Assembly (NCBI RefSeq): GCF_035582795.1
Contig: NC_134370.1
Location: 46,797,501 to 46,861,500, forward strand
DNA from: Mycteria americana
Lineage: Eukaryota; Chordata; Aves; Ciconiiformes; Ciconiidae
Direction: 5' to 3'
DNA length: 64,000 bases
Positions 21,401-29,928 of the stretch are shown piece after piece. Each line of letters begins with the position of its first letter. Position 1 is the stretch's first letter. Below the pieces are notes generated by a model. That model worked only from the letters and a program-made list of their open reading frames with translations, had not been told where the DNA came from and searched no databases. The translations under genes and the position numbers were made by a program.

Positions 21401-23758
21401 TGCTGCTATCTACACTGCTGGAAGTCCCATTATACCACAGTTTTCCAGTAGACGCCCTCAGGGGATGTTTAGCTAGGTATTTCCATTGATATGCAGAAGG
21501 CGGGTGTGTAAAATCTCTGTATTTCTGTTGCTTGCACTCTGTAGTACTTCAGTTAGGGTATGCAGCATTTCCACCAGCCAAAGTGTCAAGGGCACAGGCC
21601 AGCCCTGGGCATTGCTCTGTGCAGAGAAGCGGCATGTTTGATAGGCAGTTGTGCCTCCATGCCCCGGCTGATGCTGAAATTTCCTTGTGTTTCCTCTTGT
21701 TTTCCTGACCCAGGAGATGGACGATGTGGCCATCCTGAACGAGAGCCGCCTGGACCAAGTGGAGTCTCTGCTCGCCTCTGTGTACAAGCAGGAGGAGCTG
21801 GACTGTGTCTTCCAGCTCTGTGGACTACAGAAAATTCAGGTAGAGAGCTGCCAGGTACAAATCTCCACGGTTCTCCTGCAGCCTCACATAACTGGTACTC
21901 CCCATTCCCACTGGCTCGAGCTGGATGTGCCCCTCTGACCGTGTGTCTTGTGACTCCATGCGGATGATGCCTGGGACACCTGTGTCAGCGTTACATCCAG
22001 ATCTATGTTAGAGGAGCTTGTTGATCTTCAAGGCACAAAAACAATCCTCTTTCTGTTGGTTTGCTCTGTCCTTCCACACTGCTGGGCCAGGGAGGCTGTT
22101 CTTTGCCTGTATCAGCCTAGGGGAGATCAGACTAGCCCAAATATTTCAGACAAAGGATGTCCTACTAGGCTGTGTGCTTGCCTGAGAGATGGGCTCATGG
22201 GCTGGTCAGGATCTTGAGCAGCAGGAGAGTTTATCCCCTGCCATCAGGGTGACAGTACCAAGTCTGATCCTAGCTATGCCTCTTTGGCACACTTCAAAAG
22301 TGAAGTATTTAAAGACCATGAGAGAGGCAGAATTGTTAGTCCCCTGGCTTGCCTATTCCAGCAGATTATCTCTCCCCGAATAGCAGTGTGGACCTTCTTT
22401 CTCATTTCATTTTTTTGCCCTCTAACACCCAGCCAGTGGATCTTGCCAGCTGCTTATCTGCTCTGCTCCGTGCAGGCCCACACTGAACGTTGCTCTCAAG
22501 CTGCTGCCTGGTTCTGCCTACAACGAGCTCCGTTTGCTGAGTGCGTGACGTGCCTCGGCATATGGCAGCTCTTTCAGTCCTTGATTGTTCCTGGAGCTCT
22601 TTTCTGAACCCTTCCCAGAAGGGTTTCTGAACCCAAACACTTTCTGAACCCATTCAGCATTGCTTTTAAGTGCAGACGTGAGACCTGGACCCTGCATTGC
22701 CTGCCAAAATCTTCTTGCTCCATTATACATCTCCCTACTTTGTACAGCCAGGCATCTGAGGCACAGCCCTGTGCTAGGGGTTCACGTTCAGGGATTTAGC
22801 TTCCATGAATATGGTTACTATCTGATTTCTTCACCATCTTTTATAAAAATCTAAAATAGTGCTAGACTGCGAATGGATCGCTGTGGAGCACTGCTGTTTA
22901 GAACTGTTGGCTTTTACTGTGTGATGTGTGTTTTATTTAAGTGGTTCATATCCCTCCCCGTGCATGCTTTCTTCTCACATGTGCAGCAGTCCTGTGCCAT
23001 GGCCAGGGCAGATGTTGTGCCATTCCTCGTGTGGGTGCAGCTTGACTGGGTGCAGTCCCTCTCCCCTCCTGCTCCCCTGTGCCAGCATCCTGGGGATGAT
23101 ACTCTCAGTGACAGTGCCCTGACCAGGCTGATGAGGTCTCAAGTGAGGTGGCCTGTTTTCAGGAGAAGTCCTGAAATCCAGAAACTATGGCTCAGGGCCA
23201 CAAACATCATGAGCGTATGTAACAGGTCATTTTCTCTGGCAGTAGCATTGCTCCATCACACCACAGCATGGGGCTGTAAGTCTGCAGAGTAGCCAATCAA
23301 GTCTGTCATTTTTGTTGACAGTGGCAGCAGTGAAAAAGCTCTGCTTCAAGTCTTAGTCTCTGATTCACTTTGTGTCCTTTGCTCTTCCCTTCCAGACGGA
23401 CGTGGTCCTGCAGTTGGATTTGCATTACACCCAGCTGAGCACAAAGCAGAGGACTTGTGAAAGCCTGCAAACAACCCTCCAGAAATCTCTGCTAGGGCAG
23501 TTTTTCAGCCAGAGGAATTACTCCCAGCCAAACTACCAGAGAACTCCTGCCTGTGCAGGCAGTGTGTGCCTCTGGGATGCGTCGGTGCTGAGCACAGACC
23601 CGAAGGGGCAAGCATCTCTGAGGACAGGCTCTGGCCACAGCTTGCCCAGCAGCAACCCCTCCAACTCTAGCAGCGAGCCGGAGGAGAACGATGAGAGTGA
23701 CCTGAGTGAGCTCTGCTCAGCACTGCTCCGAGTTGGCCCAGGGCAGGACTACCCCTGA
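242..23758 (+). CDS. MALT1L: MALT1-like paracaspase, partial gene (12 exons; 5' end outside window)
   Basis: Paracaspases of the MALT1 family are Arg-specific cysteine proteases and scaffolds that act with BCL10 and CARD-coiled-coil proteins upstream of NF-kB. Exons assigned: 242-420, 1905-2001, 4137-4163, 4984-5187, 10714-10891, 14617-14691, 15308-15435, 15695-15826, 15971-16122, 21207-21275, 21714-21854 and 23396-23758, about 581 residues in all. The order is Ig2, short linker, caspase-like domain, Ig3-like domain, acidic tail. This is collinear with human MALT1 as I remember it, but diverged enough to look like a paralogue rather than MALT1 itself. The catalytic His (YYAGHGYE) and Cys (LLDTCRK) are present. 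Splice phases agree at every junction except after 21275, where a donor seems lost. The death domain and Ig1 exons must lie upstream of base 1. The symbol is provisional. It may correspond to one of the extra vertebrate paracaspases called PCASP2 or PCASP3, but I cannot say which. Confidence 0.88.
421..1904 (+). other. Intron of the MALT1-like gene
   Basis: This is unique-looking intron sequence between the two halves of the Ig2 domain. I saw no recognisable repeat, RNA gene or further exon. Open frames here are short and match nothing known to me. Confidence 0.6.
1905..2001 (+). CDS. MALT1L: MALT1-like exon: second part of Ig2 domain
   Basis: The acceptor is CTAG at 1901-1904 and the donor GTGAGC at 2002. 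It enters in phase 0 and leaves in phase 1. The peptide [18 protein letters not shown] carries the classic Ig motif DSGxYxC, which supplies the second disulfide Cys. It ends in AVDIHIG, like the EIIIG end of human MALT1 Ig2. An extra Cys sits next to the F-strand Cys. Confidence 0.88.
2002..4136 (+). other. Intron of the MALT1-like gene
   Basis: No further exon was recognised. There is a small direct repeat (AGGATTTCATAAATC) at about 3890 and 3908. The 211-codon frame at 3517-4152 overlaps the next acceptor and looks like a chance opening. Confidence 0.55.
4137..4163 (+). CDS. MALT1L: MALT1-like mini-exon (27 bp): linker between Ig2 and protease domain
   Basis: A strong pyrimidine tract with CCAG at 4133-4136 and a strong GTAAGT donor at 4164 frame a 27-bp exon, phase 1 to phase 1. 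With the base from the previous exon it reads GTCHSEKFF and joins in frame to [12 protein letters not shown]. The human MALT1 gene also has a mini-exon near this linker that is alternatively spliced. At 27 bp this one could be skipped without breaking the frame. Confidence 0.75.
4164..4983 (+). other. Intron of the MALT1-like gene
   Basis: Short intron with no repeat or extra exon recognised. Confidence 0.55.
4984..5187 (+). CDS. MALT1L: MALT1-like exon: start of the caspase-like (p20) domain
   Basis: The acceptor TTAG at 4980-4983 was preferred over the CAG a few bases on, because it gives A-T-G-K-I-A, matching A-K-D-K-V-A in MALT1. The donor is GTAAGG at 5188. The peptide has [42 protein letters not shown] and GKGVYG, each with a clear counterpart in MALT1. 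The Asp in APVTDVFEL corresponds to the S1-pocket residue Asp365 of human MALT1, which helps bind the P1 arginine. Confidence 0.93.
5188..10713 (+). other. Large intron of the MALT1-like gene
   Basis: This 5.5 kb intron splits the p20 domain. Apart from a decayed antisense CR1 at about 7690-8285, I saw no exon, RNA gene or clear repeat. Confidence 0.55.
7690..8285 (-). mobile_element. CR1 LINE fragment, antisense, old
   Basis: The + strand resembles the reverse complement of the CR1 3' coding end: GTCTTGAAGACTTCCAGG (the PSLEVFK region), then a stretch like CTCCAGACC...CTCCTCACAGG, then GAACTGAGGTCCCTCAAACT, and further GGCTCATCTTCAGCATG. The order fits an antisense copy running from the 3' end inward. 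Many substitutions leave no open frame. The ends are approximate. Confidence 0.6.
10714..10891 (+). CDS. MALT1L: MALT1-like exon: catalytic His and Cys
   Basis: The acceptor is TTTCCAG ending at 10713 and the donor GTAGGC at 10892. It runs from phase 1 to phase 2. The exon carries both parts of the catalytic dyad: His in FYYAGHGYE and Cys in LILLDTCRK (His415 and Cys464 of human MALT1). The Asp two residues before the Cys matches Asp462 of the arginine pocket. VPVDAPQPY and [10 protein letters not shown] also match the family closely. Nothing here suggests a dead enzyme. Confidence 0.95.
10892..14616 (+). other. Intron of the MALT1-like gene
   Basis: No exon or mobile element was recognised. 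A small imperfect tandem duplication lies at about 12000-12080. Confidence 0.55.
12000..12080. repeat. Small imperfect tandem duplication
   Basis: GCTCTGAGTTACCAGCATC occurs at about 12003 and again about 57 bases later, with a third partial copy (TCTGAGTTACCAACACC) between them. Confidence 0.6.
14617..14691 (+). CDS. MALT1L: MALT1-like exon: p20/p10 junction
   Basis: The acceptor TCTTCCAG ends at 14616 and the donor GTAAGT starts at 14692. It runs from phase 2 to phase 2. The peptide [11 protein letters not shown]...NTVYGYAT corresponds to RNDYDDTIPIL...ANIVFGYAT in MALT1. The residue after Cys-Arg-Lys is Trp, where human MALT1 has Arg. Confidence 0.92.
14692..15307 (+). other. Intron of the MALT1-like gene
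   Basis: Short intron with no repeat or exon recognised. The 181-codon frame at 14768-15313 crosses the real acceptor and is a chance opening. Confidence 0.6.
15308..15435 (+). CDS. MALT1L: MALT1-like exon: p10 part of the protease domain
   Basis: The acceptor TTGCAG ends at 15307 and the donor GTAAGG starts at 15436. It runs from phase 2 to phase 1. The peptide [35 protein letters not shown] lines up with GAEAFEIQ, GIFMKFLKDRLL, DKKITVLLDEV of MALT1. The AEAYE Glu matches Glu500, the third acidic residue of the P1-arginine pocket. Confidence 0.94.
15695..15826 (+). CDS. MALT1L: MALT1-like exon: end of the protease domain
   Basis: The acceptor CCCAG ends at 15694 and the donor GTGAGC starts at 15827. 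It runs from phase 1 to phase 1. [12 protein letters not shown] and ARSLTDPI match TKGKQALEIRSSL and KRALTDPI of MALT1, the helical end of the caspase-like unit before the Ig3 domain. Confidence 0.93.
15971..16122 (+). CDS. MALT1L: MALT1-like exon: Ig3-like domain, first part
   Basis: The acceptor TTCCAG ends at 15970 and the donor GTGAGT starts at 16123. It runs from phase 1 to phase 0. [19 protein letters not shown] and [10 protein letters not shown] correspond to FDCGVQIQLGFAAEFSNVM and PEIIMCDAYV of MALT1. The Ig3 domain holds the MALT1 protease in its resting state and takes part in activation. Confidence 0.92.
16938..16985. repeat. (GT)n microsatellite, interrupted
   Basis: A run of GT dinucleotides, interrupted by TATG, CTGCA and TTT. 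Confidence 0.9.
17310..18850 (+). mobile_element. CR1 LINE fragment, sense, reverse-transcriptase region, decayed
   Basis: An open stretch at 17310-17833 gives typical CR1 ORF2 protein: [57 protein letters not shown]. Past a stop, [34 protein letters not shown] and [11 protein letters not shown] follow in shifting frames, so there are several frameshifts. At 18640-18850 a region like the CR1 3' coding end follows (GGTTGGACTTGACATTTTC...ATGGTAAAAGG). The reverse-transcriptase ADD motif is not intact. The copy has no 5' half and is inactive. Confidence 0.85.
21207..21275 (+). CDS. MALT1L: MALT1-like exon: Ig3 middle part, splice donor apparently lost
   Basis: The acceptor TTTGCAG ends at 21206, with phase 0 entry. 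The peptide [23 protein letters not shown] aligns with the segment ending TGSYLVSK in human MALT1, and the next exon continues without a gap at EMDDVAIL (human DLPKHCLY). The exon should therefore end after AAC at 21275 in phase 0. The next bases are TGAGCA, one G short of a perfect GTGAGC donor, and in frame they read TGA. The only nearby GT donors (GTTTGA at 21265, GTAACT at 21271) leave phase 1 and would throw the next exon out of frame. The exon itself is secure; its end is not. Confidence 0.75.
21276..21713 (+). other. Intron of the MALT1-like gene with defective 5' end
   Basis: No hidden exon was found that would rescue the reading frame. TACACTACAG at about 21390 could act as an acceptor, but what follows (Cys-rich, IGCDTSCCC) does not resemble the family. 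Confidence 0.5.
21714..21854 (+). CDS. MALT1L: MALT1-like exon: Ig3 end
   Basis: The acceptor GACCCAG ends at 21713. The peptide [20 protein letters not shown], then DCVFQLCGL, aligns with CLYTRLSSLQKLKEHL and VFTVCLSYQ of MALT1. Two phase-0 donors are possible: GTAGAG at 21840 and GTACAA at 21855. The longer form adds VESCQ, which matches VEDKQ in MALT1, so 21854 is preferred. Confidence 0.88.
21855..23395 (+). other. Last intron of the MALT1-like gene
   Basis: No repeat or extra exon recognised. TTTCTGAACCC occurs three times at 22600-22652. Confidence 0.55.
23396..23758 (+). CDS. MALT1L: MALT1-like last coding exon: end of Ig3 and acidic tail
   Basis: The acceptor CTTCCAG ends at 23395, with phase 0 entry; TGA is at 23756-23758. 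It opens with [21 protein letters not shown], matching the last Ig3 strand and GRKTC of MALT1. The tail then diverges: a Ser-rich stretch ([11 protein letters not shown]) leads into the acidic [19 protein letters not shown] (23678-23695) fits the TRAF6-binding pattern P-x-E-x-x-(aromatic/acidic). Human MALT1 also has TRAF6 sites in its C-terminal tail. Confidence 0.9.
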   Translation, partial: TDVVLQLDLHYTQLSTKQRTCESLQTTLQKSLLGQFFSQRNYSQPNYQRTPACAGSVCLWDASVLSTDPKGQASLRTGSGHSLPSSNPSNSSSEPEENDESDLSELCSALLRVGPGQDYP

Positions 23759-24180
23759 CCCCCATGGGCTGGCGTGCCCAGCCTTGGGAACTGCTATTTT
23801 TAATAGAGGCAACAGTTATTTGAGTGCTAAATATATCAGAATCCGTCAGCTGCTTTCCAGCCTTGGCGATCTCCCTGTCCAAATGAGGCCAAGGCTGCTT
23901 TTTCGGAAGGGTTTCTCCCATCTGCACCCTGTGGCATGTGGGGCCTGAAGCCCACTGGAAATAACCCCTGTTCCGTGGGAGCAGTCAGGATCAGCAGGGA
24001 GTCGTCGTGTCTGGTGGAGGACAGGCCACCCAACAAGTCATAACATTTCCAGGCAAAACCCAATGTTGCTTAAAGTCAAGGGCACTGGCTCATGTTTTCT
24101 GCGAATTAGGCTTTGCCTGAAAGCAAACGTTACAGCATTAAAGGTGTTAATAAACCCATAAACACTACAGACCCGTGCTA
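23759..24180 (+). terminator. 3' UTR and poly(A) signal of the MALT1-like gene
   Basis: AATAAA lies at 24149-24154, preceded by ATTAAA at about 24136. They are about 390 bases after the stop codon and the first canonical signals there. The exact cleavage site cannot be read from sequence. Confidence 0.65.
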
Positions 24181-27100
24181 CAGCAGTGGCGTGGCCTTAA
24201 AACCCAACTACAACTGCTGACTCTCATTACACTTGTGCAAGGGACACAAGGCTTGAACAAGGGACCCGGATAAAACTGTGTGAATGTATAAGCTTTCCCC
24301 TGGGGTCGCAATGTGGTTTTCTTTCCTTGTGAGTCCTGCCTGTGTCAAAGCAGGTTTTAAGTTATGCATTTATGTACTTCTAAAGAATGTATTTATACTT
24401 GGGGCAAGACAATTGCTTGGCAATTGGAAAAGGAAGGTCAGATGTTCCGCCAAGTGTGTGTTTACAATGCAGGCTGTTTTTCCATCAGTGGTAGCCACTG
24501 GGCAGGTACACTTCCACGTGCCCCTTCTAGCATGGTACACAGGGGCATTAAAGTGTGTTAAGTCTTGTGCAGTCCTGAGTTCCTATCAGATGCAGAATTT
24601 CCTACATGTGGGGATGGAAAAGACCAAGATGGAGGAGGAAGAACCTCAAAAAAGTCATTAAGTACCTGCCTCTGTGCATTCACTGTGGACAACCTGAAGC
24701 ACTACCTTTTGTGGAGAACCAGCTGTCCAGAGAGAGCCACAGGTGAGCAGGGTCCAAAGGATGACCCAGGTGGGCACAGTCCCCTCCCTGCCTGCTTCTC
24801 TAGTATTTGTTTGATAAAGGTTGCAGCATAGCTCCAGGTGGTTGCTCACCAAGGGCCTGAGAGGGTGATCAAATAGTTCAACAGGGGCCAATGACTCCAA
24901 TGATGTGTGGGATGTCCATCCTTGGAGACAGTTCACTCTGGACTGGAGAAGGTGCTGATGAACTGGTCCAAGCTGTTGGGGTGCTTCTGGCTGTTGTGGT
25001 CCTGTGAAAGAAAGAACTTGGAGATCAAAGACTTCTTGAGAGGTCAAGGATGGGGCAGGAGAGTGCCCAAGCTCTGTCTTCTGTCTTGGTCTAAAAGAGG
25101 GATGGAAGAGGGCATTTTCTAAGTTTCAGTTCTCCTTCAGCAGTGAAGATACTTGCATCTCTGTCTATGGTGTCTATTGCAGCATGGAATAATATGAAAT
25201 GCTCCTTCCAGATAAACCATCCTACAAGTGCTGGAAACCTGTCCAACAGAGGAGGCTTTTATTCTCACAGTGAGTAGATCCAAGGGAAGGAAGAGAGGCC
25301 CCATCTGGCTGAAGTCTAGAAAGTCTCCTAGGAAAAAATGTAAAGCTCAAAAAAAAAAAAAATTTACAGGGTGTAGTTTAAATAAGATGGACTGATAGAG
25401 AAGCTAAACCAGAAAATAATAAACTAATTGAAGGGAGAACCAAAGATCAACTCAACACCAGCAGAAACTTAAGACAGGTCAGTGGGAATGGCTATGCAGG
25501 CATTTGGGAGGAGCTGGGAGTCTCGTTGCCTCTATGAGGATTATACACACCCTCCTATACTGTTGGGGCAAAATATGTTTCTGGCTCACATAATAATGGC
25601 AAATGTCATCTCATGAACGTTAATCTCATTCCAAGCGAGGCTGTTTATTTTTTTCTGAATAAAACACTATTAGTGTTTTTGAATGCATAAAGGTTCATGT
25701 GGCTCTGAGTTAACTGTCTTTATTTTTCCCTCTAATTGCCAGGGTGTGACTTAATATTGACCTACTGGTTTTTATGCTTTGAACTCTAGCTTCTAGACTC
25801 TTATGTGTGAGGACTGTTTCTTTTTTTGGGTAACTGCATATTGAAGTTTGGATTTAGAAGGTGGATCAAATGACACAAGATAGGATGAAATAATGTCAGG
25901 TGAAATGTGTAGATAAGATGTCAGGATTAATTGTGAATTGTCCATCAGTATTGTAAAGCATAGCCCTCAGGTGGCTGGGTCAGGCTTAGGAGGCCTCCTG
26001 TCCTGGTGCCAACCAGAGGACTTGTCCCTGTCACCGGCTCTCCTGCTCCTTCCAGGCACCCTGCAGCCAAGGCCAGGGCTACCACCACGTTTCCATGCAC
26101 CTCAGTCGAGGTTGTTATAACTGAGAATGCAAGCACTTGCAAAGCTGAATTGCAAAGGTAGAGTTTGATTGCGTCCTGGGCCTCTGGCCACAACAGCATG
26201 CTGCTCTGCCACCAACTGGGTTCACTGTAGGAGGGGGTGAAGCTGTGTCTGCCTTCATCCCCTTACCTTACACATGAAATCCAAACTCCCACATGGTGGT
26301 ATAACTCTTTAGCGCCAGTAAATTTTCTCTTGAATCTGTGTTTCTGTCTTCCAGCATGATGGACAGATGACTCATCCAAGATTACTGTGCTTCTCTTGAG
26401 CCCATCCTTCCCGATCTGCAGCCATAATCCTTGGGCTCCATAAGCTCCCTGTGGCCAGCCTGAAGGGTAGGAAGGAAGGAGCACCCATCCCCATGCAATG
26501 GACCAGCATTTCATACTCTGCTCACAGCATGCTCATGGCTGAGTAGTCCCAACAGCCTCTGCCCACTTGATGCTTAATTGCTGCTCCTTCCATCTGTTGC
26601 CTCCTGGACAATGCTGCTTTTCCCCTGCCTCTGTGTGACCTGACCTCGCCTCTTGCTGCTGCATTTCTCTGGCTTGCCCTCTGCCACGGCACTGACCCTG
26701 CAGCAAGCAGCCATTCTTCTTACCACTTCCCCTTCTCACCTGACAACATGTATCCCACCCATCTTGCTATGTCATTTCAGGTTGTCCCTCCATCCCCATC
26801 AATTTTGAGTAGATTTCCATGCCTTTTCATACGTTTTCTGAAGTAGCAGGTGATATCTCCAAATTTAAAACCCTGGAAATTTGATGCTAACCCATTGTAT
26901 TTCTTTGCAGGGTCATAGCCTGGATAGATCCTATGGCCGGGCAGTATGGGTGGGCTCCCTGGTGTCTAGTCTTCATACTACCTTTAGTAAGAAAACCAGT
27001 CCATTACTTAGTTTGATTATCCCAGAAGGACTACAAGACCCATTTAAGGCTAGGACTCCTTCATTAGATGCACAACTGCAGGTAAAGTTTGACCAAGAAA

Positions 27101-29860
27101 TCAGCTCCAATTTACATTCTTTCTCTGCCTCCATACCTTCACTTATACATTCATAACCACAGCCATTGCCCTCTGCTTCCCACTGTTTCTGGGCCAGTCT
27201 GTGCCCAGAGGCTACAAACAGCCTTGGAAGCATTTATGTAGGTAATACAGCTACTTTCCCTTCGCCCAAGTCTGCTATGTTTTCTTTGAGAAGCACCAAG
27301 TGAACCGAAGCTTTAAAAAATTCATTAATCTCTGATGAAAATAGCAATACCTAAATGTTCAATAATTTTATTTTTAGCTAGATGCCCTTTTTTTCCTCTC
27401 TGCTAATGCAGATGGGTTGAAAGGAAGGATCTTGGTCAACAGTCTGATATGCTCTTCTTCTGCTACAGACAGAGTTCATTTGGGATGCAGTTCTCAGCTC
27501 ATTTGCTGATGTTTGGCAGTTCCTGACAAAACAAGGCAAGTGCGCCCAAAAGGAGTGAGAAAACAAGGCAGTGAAAATCAGGGAAATGCCATTTCTGTCT
27601 GGTTTATTTAGTTACTGGAAAATCACTGGCCCAGCATGCAGTTGAGAAGTGTGTTATATGTACACTGGCATATATATCCAAACCTGGCATACTTCTGTCA
27701 GCAGCAGATTCCTTAAGGTTTGCTCTCAGTTGGCTTTTTTGTCACCAAAGCAAGGAAACGGTAGATTTGTCCTGGATCAGCCACTCTCCAGCCTCAGCCA
27801 AAGAGAGAGATAAGCATAAGGCAGGTCTTTCTGCACCTGAAGAATTGGTCACACAAGTAAACCAGCAAGTTAGAAATAAGAAGGCAGCAGAAGCAATGGG
27901 TTCATGTCTCGGGCCAGGTAGGGACACAGCTATGGAGGCAGTTGACACCAAAGCATGTCCTCGTGCCAAGAGGATCTTCCTGGCACCTTTGGGTAGCTGC
28001 ATGTCACTGTGAGTGTTTCAGACACCACGTGCTGTTCCCATGTATCCAAGAAGCAGCATGGAGGCAGGGCAGAACATGGGATGTTTCTTGGTTCGTACAG
28101 CCCCTCTGGCTGGCTCTGGGCAAGAGCTGTCTCCTATTGGACTCAACAAAGGTGTTGGTACAGAAGAGAAGAAGTGGGACCCACTGATGAACATTTCCAT
28201 CCTCTGTAGTGCATGGGCATGTTTTCTTCCTTACCTACCTAGAGTGTGCAATAGAGGGACAGAAATGCCTCCACCAACTCCTGGGTCATCTCTCACCATA
28301 GTCACATCAGTGAGTACAGAAACAACAAACTTTAATCCCAGCCATATTAGCCAGCCATTGAGTTCTGCAGCTTATCTGGTAAAACCCAGTGATACTGGGG
28401 TGGTTGGTGACATGCTTATAGCTGGATTAGCCCAGCTGACTGAGATGATTTGCAAGCTGTGCTGTACCCTGGGTAGGTTACAGAAAAATGGGTGGCACGT
28501 ATGCTGTCAGCATAAAGTGAAGGTAATAAGCATACCTTATAGAGCGGTAAGTGTTGTACGGATAAGACTGCTGGATGCTGTGTGGTTTTAGTGACGTGGC
28601 CTCAACAGGCAGAAAATGCCTCCTCCACGCAGCTTGTGATTTGCTTTCTCAGGGTTATGCTGCCTACTGTGCAGGTCTGGTTGCTGTTGGGGCTGAAAGA
28701 GCATCCCAGAGGTATCTCCTCTCCTTGAGCAAACTTAGGAAAAGTCCTAGATGGGGTCACGTAATGTCTGCAGTGCAGCAGTGTGGCAGCACACCTGGGG
28801 CAATGGCGACAGCATAATGTCATTGAAAGACTTGTTTCTGGGAAAAAAAGTCAATATGGAGGAATGTTGAGCCATTTCACTTACCAGCTCACTTACCTCT
28901 TTCCAGCTTTTTGGAACAAATCCTTCTCCTTCAAACAAGAGTGAATTTGAATTTACTCTTTAGAAACTGGTAGGTTCTCTTTATTTTCCACTTGATAGAG
29001 ATTTTCTAACTATTACAGAGCCTGCCAGATCATATCCTACTTCGCATGGCAGGGCAGAGCTAGTGGTGCTGTCTACTAGATACACTTGCTTGACACCTCC
29101 TACTATAGATGCTGTTTGCTGTTGCTTATAGCTGTCAAGCTGACGAGCTGAAATTTTCTATGCTGTGGGCCAATCTCATGCTGTTTTCTGGCCTTTCCAA
29201 CTATAGAAGCATTTTAAACTTTGCAACCTTGAGCATTTTCTTTCTTTTATCCCAGGACAGCAGGGTCTGAAGAGCCTCCTGATATGCAGGCAACCTAATT
29301 GGTCTGGGCCTGGATGGCCCCTTATGGAAAGGATGCGTGTAGTATATTAGAACATACAGAGGGACACACAGGGAAACTGCAAGACTCAAGAATGCTGTTT
29401 TGGTCCTCTTTCTGTAATTTTTGGAAGTAGCTTCTCATACAGGCAGGAAAGATCCTGAAGGCATTAGCTGGCCATTCCTTCCCAGGGAAGGAGGGAGCTT
29501 CCCAAAGTCCAAGTTGTCATGTTCTTTAGCTGTTATGGTACCTTTATTGTAGACAAGGATTGAATAGGATGATTTCTTGAACTGATCTAATAGAGGAATT
29601 GCTTTTTTTCTAAAATGCACTCATTAGGTCATTAGCTGAGGATTGCTTCTGAAATACCAGGTAGTGGCAGTCTACTTCCTGTAGGCATAACAGGACCATA
29701 CACAAGACAGGAATTGAAGATACCAGACTCGTAAGGAGGTCTTGAATCGTTAAATCCAGGTGGTGCTATCCAAGGCAGTGTGTCACAGATGGCCTTTATC
29801 CATCATGCTTTGCACTTGGAGACACCCACAGCTGTGCTCTCCTCTCTCCTAATGTTGGCA
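24181..29860. other. Intergenic region, no gene supported
   Basis: No coding frame here shows family resemblance or splice structure. There is an A14 run at 25349-25362. A stretch at about 24905-24975 (ATGTCCATCCTTGGAGACAG) recalls a CR1 3' coding end but is too diverged to call. Confidence 0.5.
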
Positions 29861-29867
29861 ATCATCC

Positions 29868-29928
29868 TGCTTCAAACAGGAGGTTGGACTAGGTCCCTTC
29901 CAACCAATGCTTCTGTGATTCTGCTTCC
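29868..29928 (+). mobile_element. CR1 3' terminal fragment, sense
   Basis: CAGGAGGTTGGACTAGGTCC, then CTTCCAACCAATGCTTCTGTGATTCTG, is the typical CR1 3' end with its short terminal repeat. Confidence 0.75.

Noticed and set aside
21390..21450. Possible rescue exon between 21275 and 21714
   Set aside because: A weak acceptor-like CTACAG is present, but the translation is Cys-rich with no similarity to MALT1 Ig3. The alignment to human MALT1 leaves no residues to fill.
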